Below, piece by piece: positions 25,185 through 34,855 of a stretch of 64,000 nucleotides of DNA. The number at the start of each line of letters is the position of its first letter. Position 1 is the stretch's first letter. The stretch lies in NCBI RefSeq assembly GCF_002100145.1, contig NZ_JXQD01000004.1:124001-188000 (forward strand), in the 5' to 3' direction. Made by a program: the position numbers and the translations under genes. This DNA is from Vibrio sp. qd031. GTDB taxonomy: Bacteria > Pseudomonadota > Gammaproteobacteria > Enterobacterales > Vibrionaceae. The notes under the pieces are model-generated. The model saw nothing but the letters and a program-made list of their open reading frames with translations, had not been told where the DNA came from and made no database searches.

Positions 25185-26088
25185 CAAGTGTGTAAGGTAG
25201 CGTACCAAGTGTCCACAGAGTATCGGTACCAGCGAGGCGAAGTTGAGCATCAGTGGCGGTGTCATTGGCTAGAATAATGGTGGCGTAAGCCGTTTCTCCA
25301 ACCACAACACATTCAATTAACTGCCCAGCACTGCGCCAATTTTCGCCGACTGCGCGTTCAAGCGATAATGGTTTAGTTGCGCCAGGGTCCATCAACCCAG
25401 TGACAATAAACAAGGCACGCTTATTGGTTCCTCTGTACTTTGCCCGAGCAACGGTCTCTTGACCCGTGTAACAACCTTTATCAAAGCTAATCCCACCTAT
25501 GGCCTGTAGATTAAAGGCTTGCGGGATATGCTGATTTTGATTGTTCTCATCCACACGAGGAATGCCGTTGGCAATGTCGTGCTGTTGCCAAATGCCTTGC
25601 TCTACCAATGACAAAGAGTGCTCATCGATAAGTGATTGCAGACGTTTTTCTGTGCCAATGATGAGGGTTCTAGTGGCGTCGACGTTCACTGATTGAAGCT
25701 CTGCTGTTTTGTCTAGAGCAACAGGCTCATCTGCAATGATGCCCACTAACTCACTTTCAGACAGCACCATTTCTAAATTGGAAAAAACCGAATATTTTTT
25801 TAGCTCGAATAAGGCTTTCTCTGCGCCTAATCGAGGTAATAGCAATCCGTACCCATCGTCGATATGAAAAATCCTAAACAAGCTCCAGACTTTCCCTTTG
25901 GCGTCACAATGGGCACCGAATGTGAACTGATTAGCTTCGAGTGAAACAACATCACAGGTCAGTTGACCCTGCAAATACGATTTACTATCTGGGCCCGTTA
26001 CAGTGATTAAAGCCCAATCTTTTAACCAAGTGGCACAAGGTGTGGTTAACGGGCTAGTGCTTATTTGGTTGTAATATATGTCGGTCAT
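25171..26088 (-). CDS. ygfZ: tRNA-modifying/Fe-S cluster maintenance protein YgfZ
   Basis: A folate-binding protein of the GcvT-like fold that supports Fe-S enzyme function, including MiaB tRNA methylthiolation. The 305-aa protein has the N-terminal LITVTGPDSKSYLQGQLTCD and the YgfZ signature KGCYTGQETVARAKYRG near residues 200-216, with the essential cysteine. It is divergent from sdhE, as in E. coli, and overlaps the YbaK-like gene. The complement of 5-formyl-THF cyclo-ligase (fau) nearby fits folate-related metabolism. Confidence 0.94.
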   Translation of the reverse strand: MTDIYYNQISTSPLTTPCATWLKDWALITVTGPDSKSYLQGQLTCDVVSLEANQFTFGAHCDAKGKVWSLFRIFHIDDGYGLLLPRLGAEKALFELKKYSVFSNLEMVLSESELVGIIADEPVALDKTAELQSVNVDATRTLIIGTEKRLQSLIDEHSLSLVEQGIWQQHDIANGIPRVDENNQNQHIPQAFNLQAIGGISFDKGCYTGQETVARAKYRGTNKRALFIVTGLMDPGATKPLSLERAVGENWRSAGQLIECVVVGETAYATIILANDTATDAQLRLAGTDTLWTLGTLPYTLDEQE

Positions 26089-26300
26089 GATGTGCTTTCC
26101 TGCTATCGCCGTATTGTGGTGAGTGGTAAACCACTAAGATCATTAGCAACATGGTAATTAGCTTAAGCCCATTTGTCTAAAAGCTTTTTTTTGTACAGCT
26201 TTAATTTCTGTGACGTTAGGCGGTTTAACGCAGTGAAGCGATAGTGCAGTGGCAAACACCTTGTTACACTCGAAGGACTAACTTTGCCCAAGGAAGTGAC

Positions 26301-26564
26301 ATGTACAGTACAGAAGACAAAGCCCGTATTAAATGGGCCTGCCGTCGAGGCATGCTCGAGCTCGATGTGGTAATAATGCCTTTTTTTGAAGAGTGCTTTG
26401 AGTCGTTAACGGAACAAGAGCAGAAAGATTTCGTGTCGTTGTTAGAGTGCGATGATCCGGATCTTTTCACCTGGATAATGGGACACGGTCGCAGTGAGAA
26501 TTTAGCTCACGCTTCAATGATCGATAAGATAGTCGCACACAATTTAAGCAAAGTTCGCTCTTAG
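26301..26564 (+). CDS. sdhE: FAD assembly factor SdhE
   Basis: SdhE promotes covalent flavinylation of succinate dehydrogenase (SdhA) and fumarate reductase. The 87-aa protein has the RGxxE motif in WACRRGMLELDVVIMPFF (residues about 11-28) and FTWIMGHGR near 60-68. The frame is open from 26244, but the ATG at 26301 has AAGGA seven bases upstream and begins with the family start MYSTEDKARIKW. In many gammaproteobacteria a cptA (ygfX) gene follows directly; here the next 110 bp carry no such gene, only a terminator shared with nadB. Confidence 0.94.
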   Translation: MYSTEDKARIKWACRRGMLELDVVIMPFFEECFESLTEQEQKDFVSLLECDDPDLFTWIMGHGRSENLAHASMIDKIVAHNLSKVRS

Positions 26565-26644
26565 TTAATCGCTTCTGAATTCCATTCACAGCGTACAAGC
26601 TAAGTGCGTTTGATCTCTCTATCTCATCTTTACATAGTGATAAA

Positions 26645-26672
26645 AAAACCACCGAAGTCGGTGGTTTTTTTA
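26645..26672. terminator. Bidirectional terminator between sdhE and nadB
   Basis: AAAACCACCGA and TCGGTGGTTTT form a long stem with a two-base centre, with A and T tracts on the two sides, between two convergent genes. Confidence 0.9.
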
Positions 26673-26675
26673 ACG

Positions 26676-28286
26676 CTATTTTAGTTCTTTAGGGTCTAAA
26701 ATGGTGGGCTTGCTGTCAGGCAGCTTGTCAGGGTAGTCCAGCGTATAATGCAAGCCGCGGCTCTCTTTGCGCTTCATTGCACAATGTACCATGAGCTCTG
26801 CAACCTGTAACAAATTACGCAGTTCTAACAAGTTGTTCGATACTTTAAAATTAGCGTAGTAATCGTGCGTCTCAAGCTTAAGCAGTTCGATACGTCTCAA
26901 CGCTCTCTCCAAGCGCTTATCGGTACGTACAATTCCCATGTAATCCCACATAAACAAACGCAGTTCATGCCAGTTATGCTGAATAATAACTTCTTCATCC
27001 GAGTGAGTAACTTGGCTTTCATCCCATTGCGGCAAATTGGTTGGAGCCGGGATTTTATGCAGCTGACGCAAAAGATCATTAGCGGCTGACCAAGCATAAA
27101 CAACACATTCGAGAAGTGAATTGGAAGCCATGCGATTGGCACCATGTAGACCGGTGTAGCTAACTTCGCCAATCGCGTACAGGTTGCGAATGTCTGTGCG
27201 ACCAGATTGATTCACAATAACTCCACCACAGGTGTAGTGAGCCGCAGGTACCACAGGAATCGGCTCTTTGGTCATGTCGATACCCAGCTCTTTAAGCCTT
27301 TGATCTATGGTCGGGAAATGCTTTTGAATAAATTCGGCGGGCTTATGGCTGATGTCTAAGTACATACAATCGGCGCCAAGGCGCTTCATTTCAAAGTCGA
27401 TAGCGCGAGCGACAACATCACGCGGCGCTAACTCTCCGCGCTCATCGAAGTCGGGCATAAAACGAGTGCCATCGGGACGCTTAAGGTAAGCCCCCTCACC
27501 GCGTAGTGCTTCAGTCAGTAAGAAGTTTCGTGCGTCAGGATGGAATAAGCACGTTGGGTGGAATTGGTTAAATTCCATATTGGCGACCCTACACCCTGCG
27601 CGCCAAGCCATAGCGATACCGTCACCGGATGAGACATCCGGGTTGGAGGTGTATTGGTACACTTTTGATGCGCCACCAGTGGCTAATACTACCGATTTGG
27701 CACTGATGGTCTCAACCTGCTCGCTGTCTCTATTCCAAACATATGCACCAATGACCGTGCCATCTTCTGCATCTGGATCATCTAAGATCAGATCTAAGGC
27801 GTTGTGACGCTCAAATATGGATATGTTGGGATGATTGATGACGTTGTCTTGGAGAGAGTATTGCATCGCCTTACCGGTAGCGTCGGCTGCATGCAAAATT
27901 CGTCTATGACTGTGACCACCTTCGCGAGTAAGGTGGTATTTGATCTCGGACTCGTCGCTATTTTCGATTTCATCAAAAGGCACGCCACCATCAATAAGCC
28001 ACTGTACGCACTGACGAGCGTTTTCGGCTATAAATTCGACGGTTTGCTTTTCGCAAAGCCCTGCGCCTGCAACCAATGTGTCGTCAACATGTGATTCGAC
28101 AGTGTCATCTTCATCAAATACAGCGGCGATACCACCTTGAGCATAAAACGTTGCGCCTTCGCTGCTCAATCCCTTGCTAAGAACGATAACCTTAGCGTTG
28201 TTGGCGACGTGTAAGGCCAAAGATAGACCTGCAGCACCGCTTCCTATCACCAGAACGTCACACTGGTGTCCTTGCGCTCGACTCAT
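26676..28286 (-). CDS. nadB: L-aspartate oxidase
   Basis: A FAD enzyme that oxidises L-aspartate to iminoaspartate, the first step of de novo NAD synthesis. The protein has the FAD fold [17 protein letters not shown], the conserved [17 protein letters not shown] (near residue 125-141), MEFNQFHPT near 240 and the C-terminal helical domain. The open frame extends two codons to a GTG at 28292; I prefer the ATG at 28286 (536 aa). It is divergent from rpoE with a 228-bp spacer, as in E. coli. Confidence 0.96.
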   Translation of the reverse strand: MSRAQGHQCDVLVIGSGAAGLSLALHVANNAKVIVLSKGLSSEGATFYAQGGIAAVFDEDDTVESHVDDTLVAGAGLCEKQTVEFIAENARQCVQWLIDGGVPFDEIENSDESEIKYHLTREGGHSHRRILHAADATGKAMQYSLQDNVINHPNISIFERHNALDLILDDPDAEDGTVIGAYVWNRDSEQVETISAKSVVLATGGASKVYQYTSNPDVSSGDGIAMAWRAGCRVANMEFNQFHPTCLFHPDARNFLLTEALRGEGAYLKRPDGTRFMPDFDERGELAPRDVVARAIDFEMKRLGADCMYLDISHKPAEFIQKHFPTIDQRLKELGIDMTKEPIPVVPAAHYTCGGVIVNQSGRTDIRNLYAIGEVSYTGLHGANRMASNSLLECVVYAWSAANDLLRQLHKIPAPTNLPQWDESQVTHSDEEVIIQHNWHELRLFMWDYMGIVRTDKRLERALRRIELLKLETHDYYANFKVSNNLLELRNLLQVAELMVHCAMKRKESRGLHYTLDYPDKLPDSKPTILDPKELK

Positions 28287-28400
28287 ACTCACTCTACTTA
28301 GACATACTTAACCGAGAGATTATCCTTGGCGGTATATCTTCCCAAATAAGAAAGAGATAAGATTACCTCACATCCCATTGTAAAAAAAGTTCATTCAGTG

Positions 28401-28429
28401 GGAACTTTCGTCTAATCAATGAGTCATAA
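28401..28429 (+). promoter_or_regulatory. Sigma-E promoter of the rpoE operon
   Basis: GGAACTT (28401-28407) is an exact -35 consensus for sigma-E, with TCATAA (28424-28429) as the -10 region after a 16-bp spacer. It lies about 86 bp upstream of rpoE, the position of the autoregulated promoter in E. coli. Confidence 0.75.
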
Positions 28430-28514
28430 TTAGTGCTCGACAGATCTAGTCGTCACATCGGGCCAATATTGATAATAAAAAATATAGCCCCGGAGCAGAG
28501 GAGTAACGGCTCGA

Positions 28515-29096
28515 ATGAGCGAGCAATTGACCGATCAAGTTTTGGTTGAGCGTGTACAGCAGGGTGACAAACAAGCATTTAATTTACTGGTAGGAAGATA
28601 CCAGACGAAAGTATGCAATTTGATAGCTCGATACGTCAATAATCCAAGTGATGTGCCCGATGTCGCCCAAGAGGTGTTCATTAAGGCCTATCGCTCAATT
28701 GGCTCTTTCCGTGGTGAAAGTGCTTTTTACACATGGTTATACCGCGTGGCTGTAAACACGTCGAAGAATCACTTAACCTCGGTGGGCCGTAAGCCGCCTG
28801 CCAGTGATGTCGATGCTGTCGAAGCAGAAAACTTTGAACTGGGTAGCAATTTGAGAGAAATAACGAACCCAGAGAACTTAACGTTGTCCAATGAATTGAA
28901 GCAGCATATTTTTGCTGCCGTGGCTGAGTTGCCAGACGATCTTAAAACCGCCATTACTCTTCGTGAGATTGAAGGTTTGAGTTACGAAGAAATTGCTCAT
29001 GTCATGGAGTGCCCCGTGGGTACAGTTCGTTCACGAATTTTTCGCGCACGAGACGCGGTGGATAAACGCATCCAACCGCTGATGGAGCGTACTTAA
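28515..29096 (+). CDS. rpoE: RNA polymerase sigma-E factor RpoE
   Basis: The ECF sigma factor of the envelope-stress response. At 193 aa it has region 2 (residues about 20-90: KAFNLLVGRYQTKV, DVPDVAQEVFIKAYR, FRGESAFYTWLYRVAVN) and region 4 (about 125-185: LPDDLKTAITLREIEGLSYEEIAHVMECPVGTVRSR). It is followed by rseA, rseB and rseC in the standard order. Its own promoter is recognisable at 28401. A GAGGAG site lies 12 bp before the ATG. Confidence 0.97.
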   Translation: MSEQLTDQVLVERVQQGDKQAFNLLVGRYQTKVCNLIARYVNNPSDVPDVAQEVFIKAYRSIGSFRGESAFYTWLYRVAVNTSKNHLTSVGRKPPASDVDAVEAENFELGSNLREITNPENLTLSNELKQHIFAAVAELPDDLKTAITLREIEGLSYEEIAHVMECPVGTVRSRIFRARDAVDKRIQPLMERT

Positions 29097-29186
29097 TTTG
29101 AGCCTTACCATTTGGTAGCTCGTGATTGATTCCTGTTTGCAAATGCTAATTTTGCGCATGAGTCTTTAAAGAACTAGGTGAATACA

Positions 29187-29801
29187 ATGGCAAACAGAGA
29201 GCAAGTGTCCGCATTGATGGATGGCGAAAGCATTGATGTTGAGGTCATTCATGATCTTGAAAACGATGCTCAGCTAGGTCGCTCTTGGCAAAATTACCAT
29301 GTGATTGGCGATACCTTACGGGGTGAAGAACCGCTTAATCCACAATGGGATATCGCAGCGTCTGTGGCCGCTGCACTTGAACAAGAGCCAGCACACAACC
29401 CTCATGCTCTCCGTGAAGAGCCATCTGTTGCAGCGGATCACCATATTGAGGAACAGCCGACGCCGAAGCAAGCGCGCTGGAATCGTCCTGTGTGGTTGTC
29501 TCAACTTGGGCAAGTCGCGATTGCTGCCAGTGTGTCGTTGGCCGTTGTTGTCGGTGTTCAGCAGTATTCTGGCATTGGCGGTGAAGACGCGGCAATAACA
29601 CAACCACCAGTGTTGCAAACCGTTCCATTTGCAGGGACTGTTGAACCAGTGAGCTTGACTCAAGACTCTTTACGCAGCAGCGTTGAGCCACAACTCACCG
29701 AGCAAGAGTTAATGCAGCAACGCCAAAAAATCAATGCAATGATGCAGGACTATGAGTTACAACTGCGTTTCCTTTCCGGCGAGCAGGTGGTTACCGAATA
29801 A
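29187..29801 (+). CDS. rseA: Anti-sigma-E factor RseA
   Basis: Inner-membrane protein that sequesters RpoE until cleaved by DegS and RseP. The N-terminal cytoplasmic anti-sigma domain has REQVSALMDGESIDVEVI; a single TM segment (about residues 105-127, LGQVAIAASVSLAVVVGVQQY) follows, then a periplasmic tail binding RseB. The C-terminus ends QVVTE, so the DegS-activation signals and tail differ from E. coli. I chose the ATG at 29187 (204 aa) with AGGTG six bases upstream; a GTG at 29178 is possible. It stops 3 bp before rseB. Confidence 0.95.
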   Translation: MANREQVSALMDGESIDVEVIHDLENDAQLGRSWQNYHVIGDTLRGEEPLNPQWDIAASVAAALEQEPAHNPHALREEPSVAADHHIEEQPTPKQARWNRPVWLSQLGQVAIAASVSLAVVVGVQQYSGIGGEDAAITQPPVLQTVPFAGTVEPVSLTQDSLRSSVEPQLTEQELMQQRQKINAMMQDYELQLRFLSGEQVVTE

Positions 29802-29804
29802 TCT

Positions 29805-30770
29805 ATGAAAACCCGCTTTATAGCTATTCTATTGCTCTTGAGCTCACTGCTTACCTCAGTTGTGCACGCTCAAGAGCCCTCTGCAGAAAAGCTGCTGCAG
29901 AGACTTAGTCAAGCCAGTCAAACTCTGAATTACGAGCTATCGTATATTCTTATCCGTAAAAACAGCATTGAGCCCATTCTTTATCGACAAGCTCGCGATA
30001 TAGAGGGGGATAGATTGGCGCAACTCATCTATTTAAGCGGCCCTGTACGAGAAGTCATTCTGCGTGGCGGTGAAGTGAGTTACATCGAACCTGGTATTGA
30101 ACCTTTTTCAGTTAAATCGACCAACATGGTGGCACCACTTATGCCAATGTTGAACGTTGATATTGACAGTCTAGCAAGCGCTTATGACTTTGTTGCAATG
30201 GGTAGAGCAAGAGAAGCCGGAGTATCGGCTCAAGTGGTTCGCATCGTTCCTAAAGATGGAAAACGCTATTCTTATGTGGTGTGGATCGATGAAAACTCTT
30301 ATTTACCGATCCGTGGTGATCTTGTGGATCGAACCGGTGAAGTCCTAGAGCAATATCGAACGGTCGCTTTTACCGTTGACGATAAGCTTGCGGAGCTAAT
30401 GGCTGGGTTAAAAGACGTTGAACTGCCGCCAGTATTTAAGCTGCCCAATAACCGTGTGAGTGATTCAAACTGGGTCGTCAATAACGTTCCTGTCGGCTTT
30501 GAAGCTAAGCCCCATACTCGTTATCGAATGCCTTTGACCAACAAGGTGGTTGAAAGCCAGATTTTTAGTGATGGACTGTTTCAGTTCTCGGTGTACATTA
30601 CCGAGCAAGATAACCTCACACTGCGCAATCAGCTTGTGCGCCAAGGCCGTCGTACTTTCCAATCGCAGCAATTAGGGGATAAAGAAGTGATTGTTGTTGG
30701 GGACATCCCACCAGAAACGGCGAATGAAATCGCCCGTTCAGTCAGCTTTTCGGCGGTCGCTCAACCATGA
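29805..30770 (+). CDS. rseB: Sigma-E regulatory protein RseB
   Basis: Periplasmic negative regulator that protects RseA from DegS and senses lipopolysaccharide. A signal peptide covers residues 1-22 (to VVHA-QE), followed by the MucB/RseB N-terminal lipid-binding-like domain (about 25-210) and C-terminal domain (about 220-320). It is 321 aa, close to E. coli (318). It overlaps rseC by 4 bp. Confidence 0.95.
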   Translation: MKTRFIAILLLLSSLLTSVVHAQEPSAEKLLQRLSQASQTLNYELSYILIRKNSIEPILYRQARDIEGDRLAQLIYLSGPVREVILRGGEVSYIEPGIEPFSVKSTNMVAPLMPMLNVDIDSLASAYDFVAMGRAREAGVSAQVVRIVPKDGKRYSYVVWIDENSYLPIRGDLVDRTGEVLEQYRTVAFTVDDKLAELMAGLKDVELPPVFKLPNNRVSDSNWVVNNVPVGFEAKPHTRYRMPLTNKVVESQIFSDGLFQFSVYITEQDNLTLRNQLVRQGRRTFQSQQLGDKEVIVVGDIPPETANEIARSVSFSAVAQP

Positions 30771-31249
30771 TGACGGCCGTAGCAACTGTGGCTGAGGTCA
30801 GTCGACAGCCACAAGGTTTTAAAGCCGTTCTATCGTGCCAGCAGCAAAGCAGCTGCTCAGGGTGTGCTTCCAAATCTAATTGTGCAACGGGCCAAGTGAC
30901 AAAGGTTATTGGTAACCGAGAGCACTTGTGGACACTGTTAACCGACCAACCATTGCAGGTCGGCGAACAAGTTGAAATAGGCTTTCCAGAGTCTGAAATT
31001 GTCAAAAACGCGGCAAAAATGTACCTCATTCCTTTGCTAGCCATGCTGTTAGGCAGTGTATTAGCCAACCTTGCTTACCACTCAATGGGGGGGCAGGGAG
31101 AAATTGCCGCTATACTAGGTGGAGCGCTAGGCTTTGTTGGCAGCCTTTTGTGGCTAAAGCGAGGTTTTGCACATTCAGCCCAATCACGCTCTCAACAAGT
31201 CACATTGATTCGCCAGTTAGGCGCAGCCATACAAATCCATCAACCCTAA
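30767..31249 (+). CDS. rseC: SoxR-reducing system / sigma-E modulator RseC
   Basis: A 160-aa inner-membrane protein. The N-terminal cytoplasmic part has a cysteine cluster CSGCASKSNCATGQ near residues 28-42, preceded by another cysteine, as in the RseC/MucC family; two TM segments lie near residues 84-105 and 110-130. It is the last gene of the rpoE operon. RseC has been implicated in SoxR reduction as well as sigma-E control. A 138-bp gap with no terminator separates it from lepA. Confidence 0.92.
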   Translation: MMTAVATVAEVSRQPQGFKAVLSCQQQSSCSGCASKSNCATGQVTKVIGNREHLWTLLTDQPLQVGEQVEIGFPESEIVKNAAKMYLIPLLAMLLGSVLANLAYHSMGGQGEIAAILGGALGFVGSLLWLKRGFAHSAQSRSQQVTLIRQLGAAIQIHQP

Positions 31250-31387
31250 AAGCACCTTACTCACCGCGCTCAATACCAAAACCGATAGCGAGTCGTCTAT
31301 TTTTTGGGTAGAATCTCGCAACTTGTACTAATTTGTCCTTTTGTTGGACTGATTTCACTTATCTATTGGAAGTTGTCACACCCTATT

Positions 31388-33181
31388 ATGAAGCACATTC
31401 GTAACTTTTCGATTATCGCCCACATCGACCATGGTAAATCCACACTTTCGGATCGCTTGATCCAGGAATGTGGTGGTCTGAGTGCTCGTGAGATGGAAGC
31501 TCAAGTATTGGATTCGATGGACCTAGAGCGTGAGCGCGGGATCACCATCAAATCTCAAAGTGTGACTTTGGATTACCACGCCAAAGACGGTGAAACCTAT
31601 CAACTTAACTTCATCGACACCCCGGGACACGTAGACTTTTCTTACGAAGTATCGCGTTCATTAGCTGCCTGTGAAGGTGCTTTGCTTGTTGTCGATGCTG
31701 GTCAAGGTGTTGAAGCTCAAACCTTGGCGAATTGCTATACCGCGATCGAAATGGATCTCGAGGTTGTGCCAATTCTCAACAAAATTGACTTACCCGCTGC
31801 CGATCCAGAACGCGTTTCTGAAGAGATCGAAGAAATCGTCGGTATTGATGCGATGGAAGCGACCCGCTGTTCAGCGAAAACGGGTCTCGGTGTCGATGAT
31901 GTTTTAGAAAACATCGTTTCTTCGATTCCTGCTCCAGAAGGCGATCCAGATGCACCTCTTCAAGCGCTTATCATCGATTCATGGTTTGATAACTACTTAG
32001 GCGTTGTGTCGCTAGTTCGAATTAAGAACGGCAAACTGAAGAAAAACGATAAAATTAAAGTGATGAGCACTGGCCAAATTTGGGGTGTTGATCGCATTGG
32101 TATCTTTACGCCAAAACAAGTTGACACGGGCGGTTTAAATACTGGCGAAGTTGGCTGGGTTGTGTGTGGTATCAAAGATATCTTAGGCGCACCTGTGGGC
32201 GATACGCTGACGCTTGCTAAAGGCGGCAGTGACCAGGTATTACCAGGATTTAAAAAGGTAAAACCTCAGGTTTATGCAGGTTTGTTCCCTGTATCGTCAG
32301 ACGATTACGAAAACTTTCGTGATGCGCTGGGCAAATTGAGCCTGAACGATGCGTCGCTATTTTACGAGCCAGAAAACTCAGCCGCACTCGGTTTTGGCTT
32401 CCGCTGTGGTTTCTTGGGTATGCTTCACATGGAAGTTGTCCAAGAGCGTCTAGAGCGAGAGTACGACCTCGATCTGATTACTACCGCGCCTACGGTAGTG
32501 TATGAAGTTGAGAAAACCGATGGCACAATACTGTATGTAGACAGCCCTGCTAAATTGCCAGCAGTCAACGATTTGAATGAAATTCGCGAGCCAATAGCAC
32601 GTTGTAATATTTTGGTCCCATCTGACTACTTGGGTAACGTTATCACCTTGTGCGTAGAGAAGCGTGGCATTCAGATTGATATGGTATACCACGGTAACCA
32701 AGTGGCTATCACTTACGATATTCCTATGGCTGAAGTGGTACTCGATTTCTTTGACCGTCTCAAATCGACGTCTCGCGGCTACGCGTCATTGGATTATAAT
32801 TTCCACCACTACATGACGTCGGACATGGTACGTGTTGATGTGATGTTGAATGGCGATCGTGTTGACGCGTTGGCAATTATTACCCACAAAGCACAATCAC
32901 AGTCTCGTGGTCGATTGTTGGTTGAGAAAATGAAAGAGTTCATTCCTCGTCAGATGTTCGACATCGCCATTCAGGCAGCAATTGGTAACCATATCATTGC
33001 TCGTTCGACGGTGAAGCAGTTACGTAAAAACGTAATCGCAAAATGTTACGGCGGTGATGTTAGTCGTAAGAAAAAGCTATTGAAGAAACAGAAAGAAGGT
33101 AAGAAGCGCATGAAGCAAATCGGTAACGTCGAATTGCCTCAAGAAGCGTTCTTAGCGATCCTTCATGTCGGTAAAGATTAA
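31388..33181 (+). CDS. lepA: Elongation factor 4 (LepA)
   Basis: Ribosome-associated GTPase. The protein begins [19 protein letters not shown] with the P loop near residues 10-18, then [14 protein letters not shown], domains II-III, V and the LepA-specific C-terminal domain ending with the basic [20 protein letters not shown]. The frame opens upstream at 31304, but the ATG at 31388 gives the family start and 597 aa (E. coli 599); its ribosome site is weak. It is followed by lepB as in E. coli, with a hairpin in between. Confidence 0.97.
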   Translation: MKHIRNFSIIAHIDHGKSTLSDRLIQECGGLSAREMEAQVLDSMDLERERGITIKSQSVTLDYHAKDGETYQLNFIDTPGHVDFSYEVSRSLAACEGALLVVDAGQGVEAQTLANCYTAIEMDLEVVPILNKIDLPAADPERVSEEIEEIVGIDAMEATRCSAKTGLGVDDVLENIVSSIPAPEGDPDAPLQALIIDSWFDNYLGVVSLVRIKNGKLKKNDKIKVMSTGQIWGVDRIGIFTPKQVDTGGLNTGEVGWVVCGIKDILGAPVGDTLTLAKGGSDQVLPGFKKVKPQVYAGLFPVSSDDYENFRDALGKLSLNDASLFYEPENSAALGFGFRCGFLGMLHMEVVQERLEREYDLDLITTAPTVVYEVEKTDGTILYVDSPAKLPAVNDLNEIREPIARCNILVPSDYLGNVITLCVEKRGIQIDMVYHGNQVAITYDIPMAEVVLDFFDRLKSTSRGYASLDYNFHHYMTSDMVRVDVMLNGDRVDALAIITHKAQSQSRGRLLVEKMKEFIPRQMFDIAIQAAIGNHIIARSTVKQLRKNVIAKCYGGDVSRKKKLLKKQKEGKKRMKQIGNVELPQEAFLAILHVGKD

Positions 33182-33210
33182 ACTTTTTGCTGCTAAATCG
33201 CTCTAAGGAA

Positions 33211-33240
33211 GTGAAAGGGTGAAGGCCCTTTCACTTTCGT
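33211..33240 (+). terminator. Hairpin between lepA and lepB
   Basis: GTGAAAGGG (33211-33219) pairs with CCCTTTCAC (33226-33234), followed by a broken T-rich stretch. It may be a weak terminator or attenuator, reducing lepB expression relative to lepA. Confidence 0.6.
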
Positions 33241-33271
33241 ATTTTTAGAACATGCTAAATAAGGGATTGGA

Positions 33272-34168
33272 ATGGCCAATACATTTTCGCTGATCTTGGT
33301 AATAGCTACATTGGTTACCGGCATCGTATGGGCGTTGGAGAAATGGGTTTGGGGTAAAAAGCGTCTCGCAGAAGTCGAAGAAATTGAAGCTCAAACTACA
33401 GGGTTAGATCAAGAGACAAAGACCAAGCTGCTTGCCCAGCCTTGGTGGATAGAAAATAGCGTCTCTATTTTTCCTGTCATCGGTTTTGTATTGGTTTTGC
33501 GTTCATTTTTATATGAACCTTTTCAAATCCCTTCAGGGTCGATGATGCCTACTTTGCTCGTCGGCGACTTCATCGTAGTTGAAAAATTCACTTACGGGAT
33601 AAAAGATCCTGTTTGGCGTAATCAACTGGTTGAAATGGGTAAACCTGAACGCGGCGACATCGTGGTGTTTAAATACCCTAAGCAAGAGAACATAGACTAC
33701 ATTAAGAGAGTGATTGGTGTTCCGGGAGATACTGTTGGCTACAACGCTCGTAAAGAGCTATGTCTGAAAAAAGCGGGTGAGACGACCTGTAATCCTTTGG
33801 AGCTCAATAACGTTAAAGAGAGTCCATACTCACTTAATGGTGTGCCGCTGGCGCAACTGGATGAAAAAATTGATGACAACCAGCACCAGATCCTAATCAA
33901 CCCATTGCGTCGTTACAGCACTAGTGACTACTTCCCGAGAGCTGGAACCAATCAATGGGTTGTGCCTGAAGGACAGTACTTTGTGATGGGTGATAACCGT
34001 GATCACAGTGCTGATAGCCGCTACTGGGGCTTTGTACCAGAGGCTAATTTAGTCGGTAAAGCAACTGGCATTTGGATTAGCTTTGAATTTGAACGTGGTG
34101 GCGACAGTATTCTGCCGTCATGGATACCTACGGGTGTTCGTTTTAGCCGCATTGGTGGAATAGACTAG
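33272..34168 (+). CDS. lepB: Signal peptidase I
   Basis: The inner-membrane serine protease that removes signal peptides. The 298-aa protein has two N-terminal TM segments (residues about 4-24 and 63-80), the catalytic serine at residue 90 in QIPSGSMMPTLLVGDF, the catalytic lysine at residue 145 in DYIKRVIGVPGD and the box E region GDNRDHSADSRYWGFV. Usual order lepA-lepB-rnc-era is kept, with rnc 9 bp downstream. Confidence 0.96.
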   Translation: MANTFSLILVIATLVTGIVWALEKWVWGKKRLAEVEEIEAQTTGLDQETKTKLLAQPWWIENSVSIFPVIGFVLVLRSFLYEPFQIPSGSMMPTLLVGDFIVVEKFTYGIKDPVWRNQLVEMGKPERGDIVVFKYPKQENIDYIKRVIGVPGDTVGYNARKELCLKKAGETTCNPLELNNVKESPYSLNGVPLAQLDEKIDDNQHQILINPLRRYSTSDYFPRAGTNQWVVPEGQYFVMGDNRDHSADSRYWGFVPEANLVGKATGIWISFEFERGGDSILPSWIPTGVRFSRIGGID

Positions 34169-34177
34169 CGAGAGAAA

Positions 34178-34855
34178 ATGACCTCGACATTAGATAGACT
34201 AGAAAGACGGATTGGGTATCAGTTTACTGATATCAACCATCTTGAAATGGCGCTGACACACCGCAGCGCCAGCGGAAAACACAATGAACGTCTTGAGTTT
34301 CTGGGCGATTCAATTTTAAGTTTTGTCATTGCTGATGACTTATACCATCGTTTCCCAAAGGTGAATGAAGGCGACATGAGCCGCATGCGTGCGACACTTG
34401 TTCGTGGTGACACTTTGGCGGAACTTGGTCGTGAGTTTGAGCTTGGAGACTACTTAAAATTAGGTCCAGGTGAACTTAAAAGCGGTGGTTTCCGCCGTGA
34501 CTCGATCCTTGCAGATGCCATTGAAGCAATCATTGGTGCTGTTTACTTAGATAGTGATACCGAACAGGTACAGCGCATTGTGTTGAAATGGTATCAACCT
34601 CGGTTAGATGCCATTCAACCTGGCGTGTCACAAAAAGATCCGAAAACGCGTTTGCAAGAGCATTTGCAATCGCAACGAATGCCTTTACCTCAGTACGATG
34701 TGACTAAGATAAAAGGCGAAGCGCACAATCAACAGTTTACTGTCACGTGTGTTGTTGCTGGCTTAGAGAAGCCAGTTGTAGGTATCGGAACCAGTCGACG
34801 CAAAGCGGAACAAGCAGCGGCTGACCAAGCTTTGGAGCGCTTAAGCCATGTCTAA
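34178..34855 (+). CDS. rnc: Ribonuclease III
   Basis: Double-stranded RNA endonuclease that processes rRNA and mRNAs. The signature [15 protein letters not shown] (residues about 35-49) contains the catalytic acidic residues, with [13 protein letters not shown] near 112-125; residues about 155-225 form a dsRNA-binding domain ending [16 protein letters not shown]. 225 aa. It overlaps era by 8 bp, so they are translationally linked. Confidence 0.97.
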   Translation: MTSTLDRLERRIGYQFTDINHLEMALTHRSASGKHNERLEFLGDSILSFVIADDLYHRFPKVNEGDMSRMRATLVRGDTLAELGREFELGDYLKLGPGELKSGGFRRDSILADAIEAIIGAVYLDSDTEQVQRIVLKWYQPRLDAIQPGVSQKDPKTRLQEHLQSQRMPLPQYDVTKIKGEAHNQQFTVTCVVAGLEKPVVGIGTSRRKAEQAAADQALERLSHV

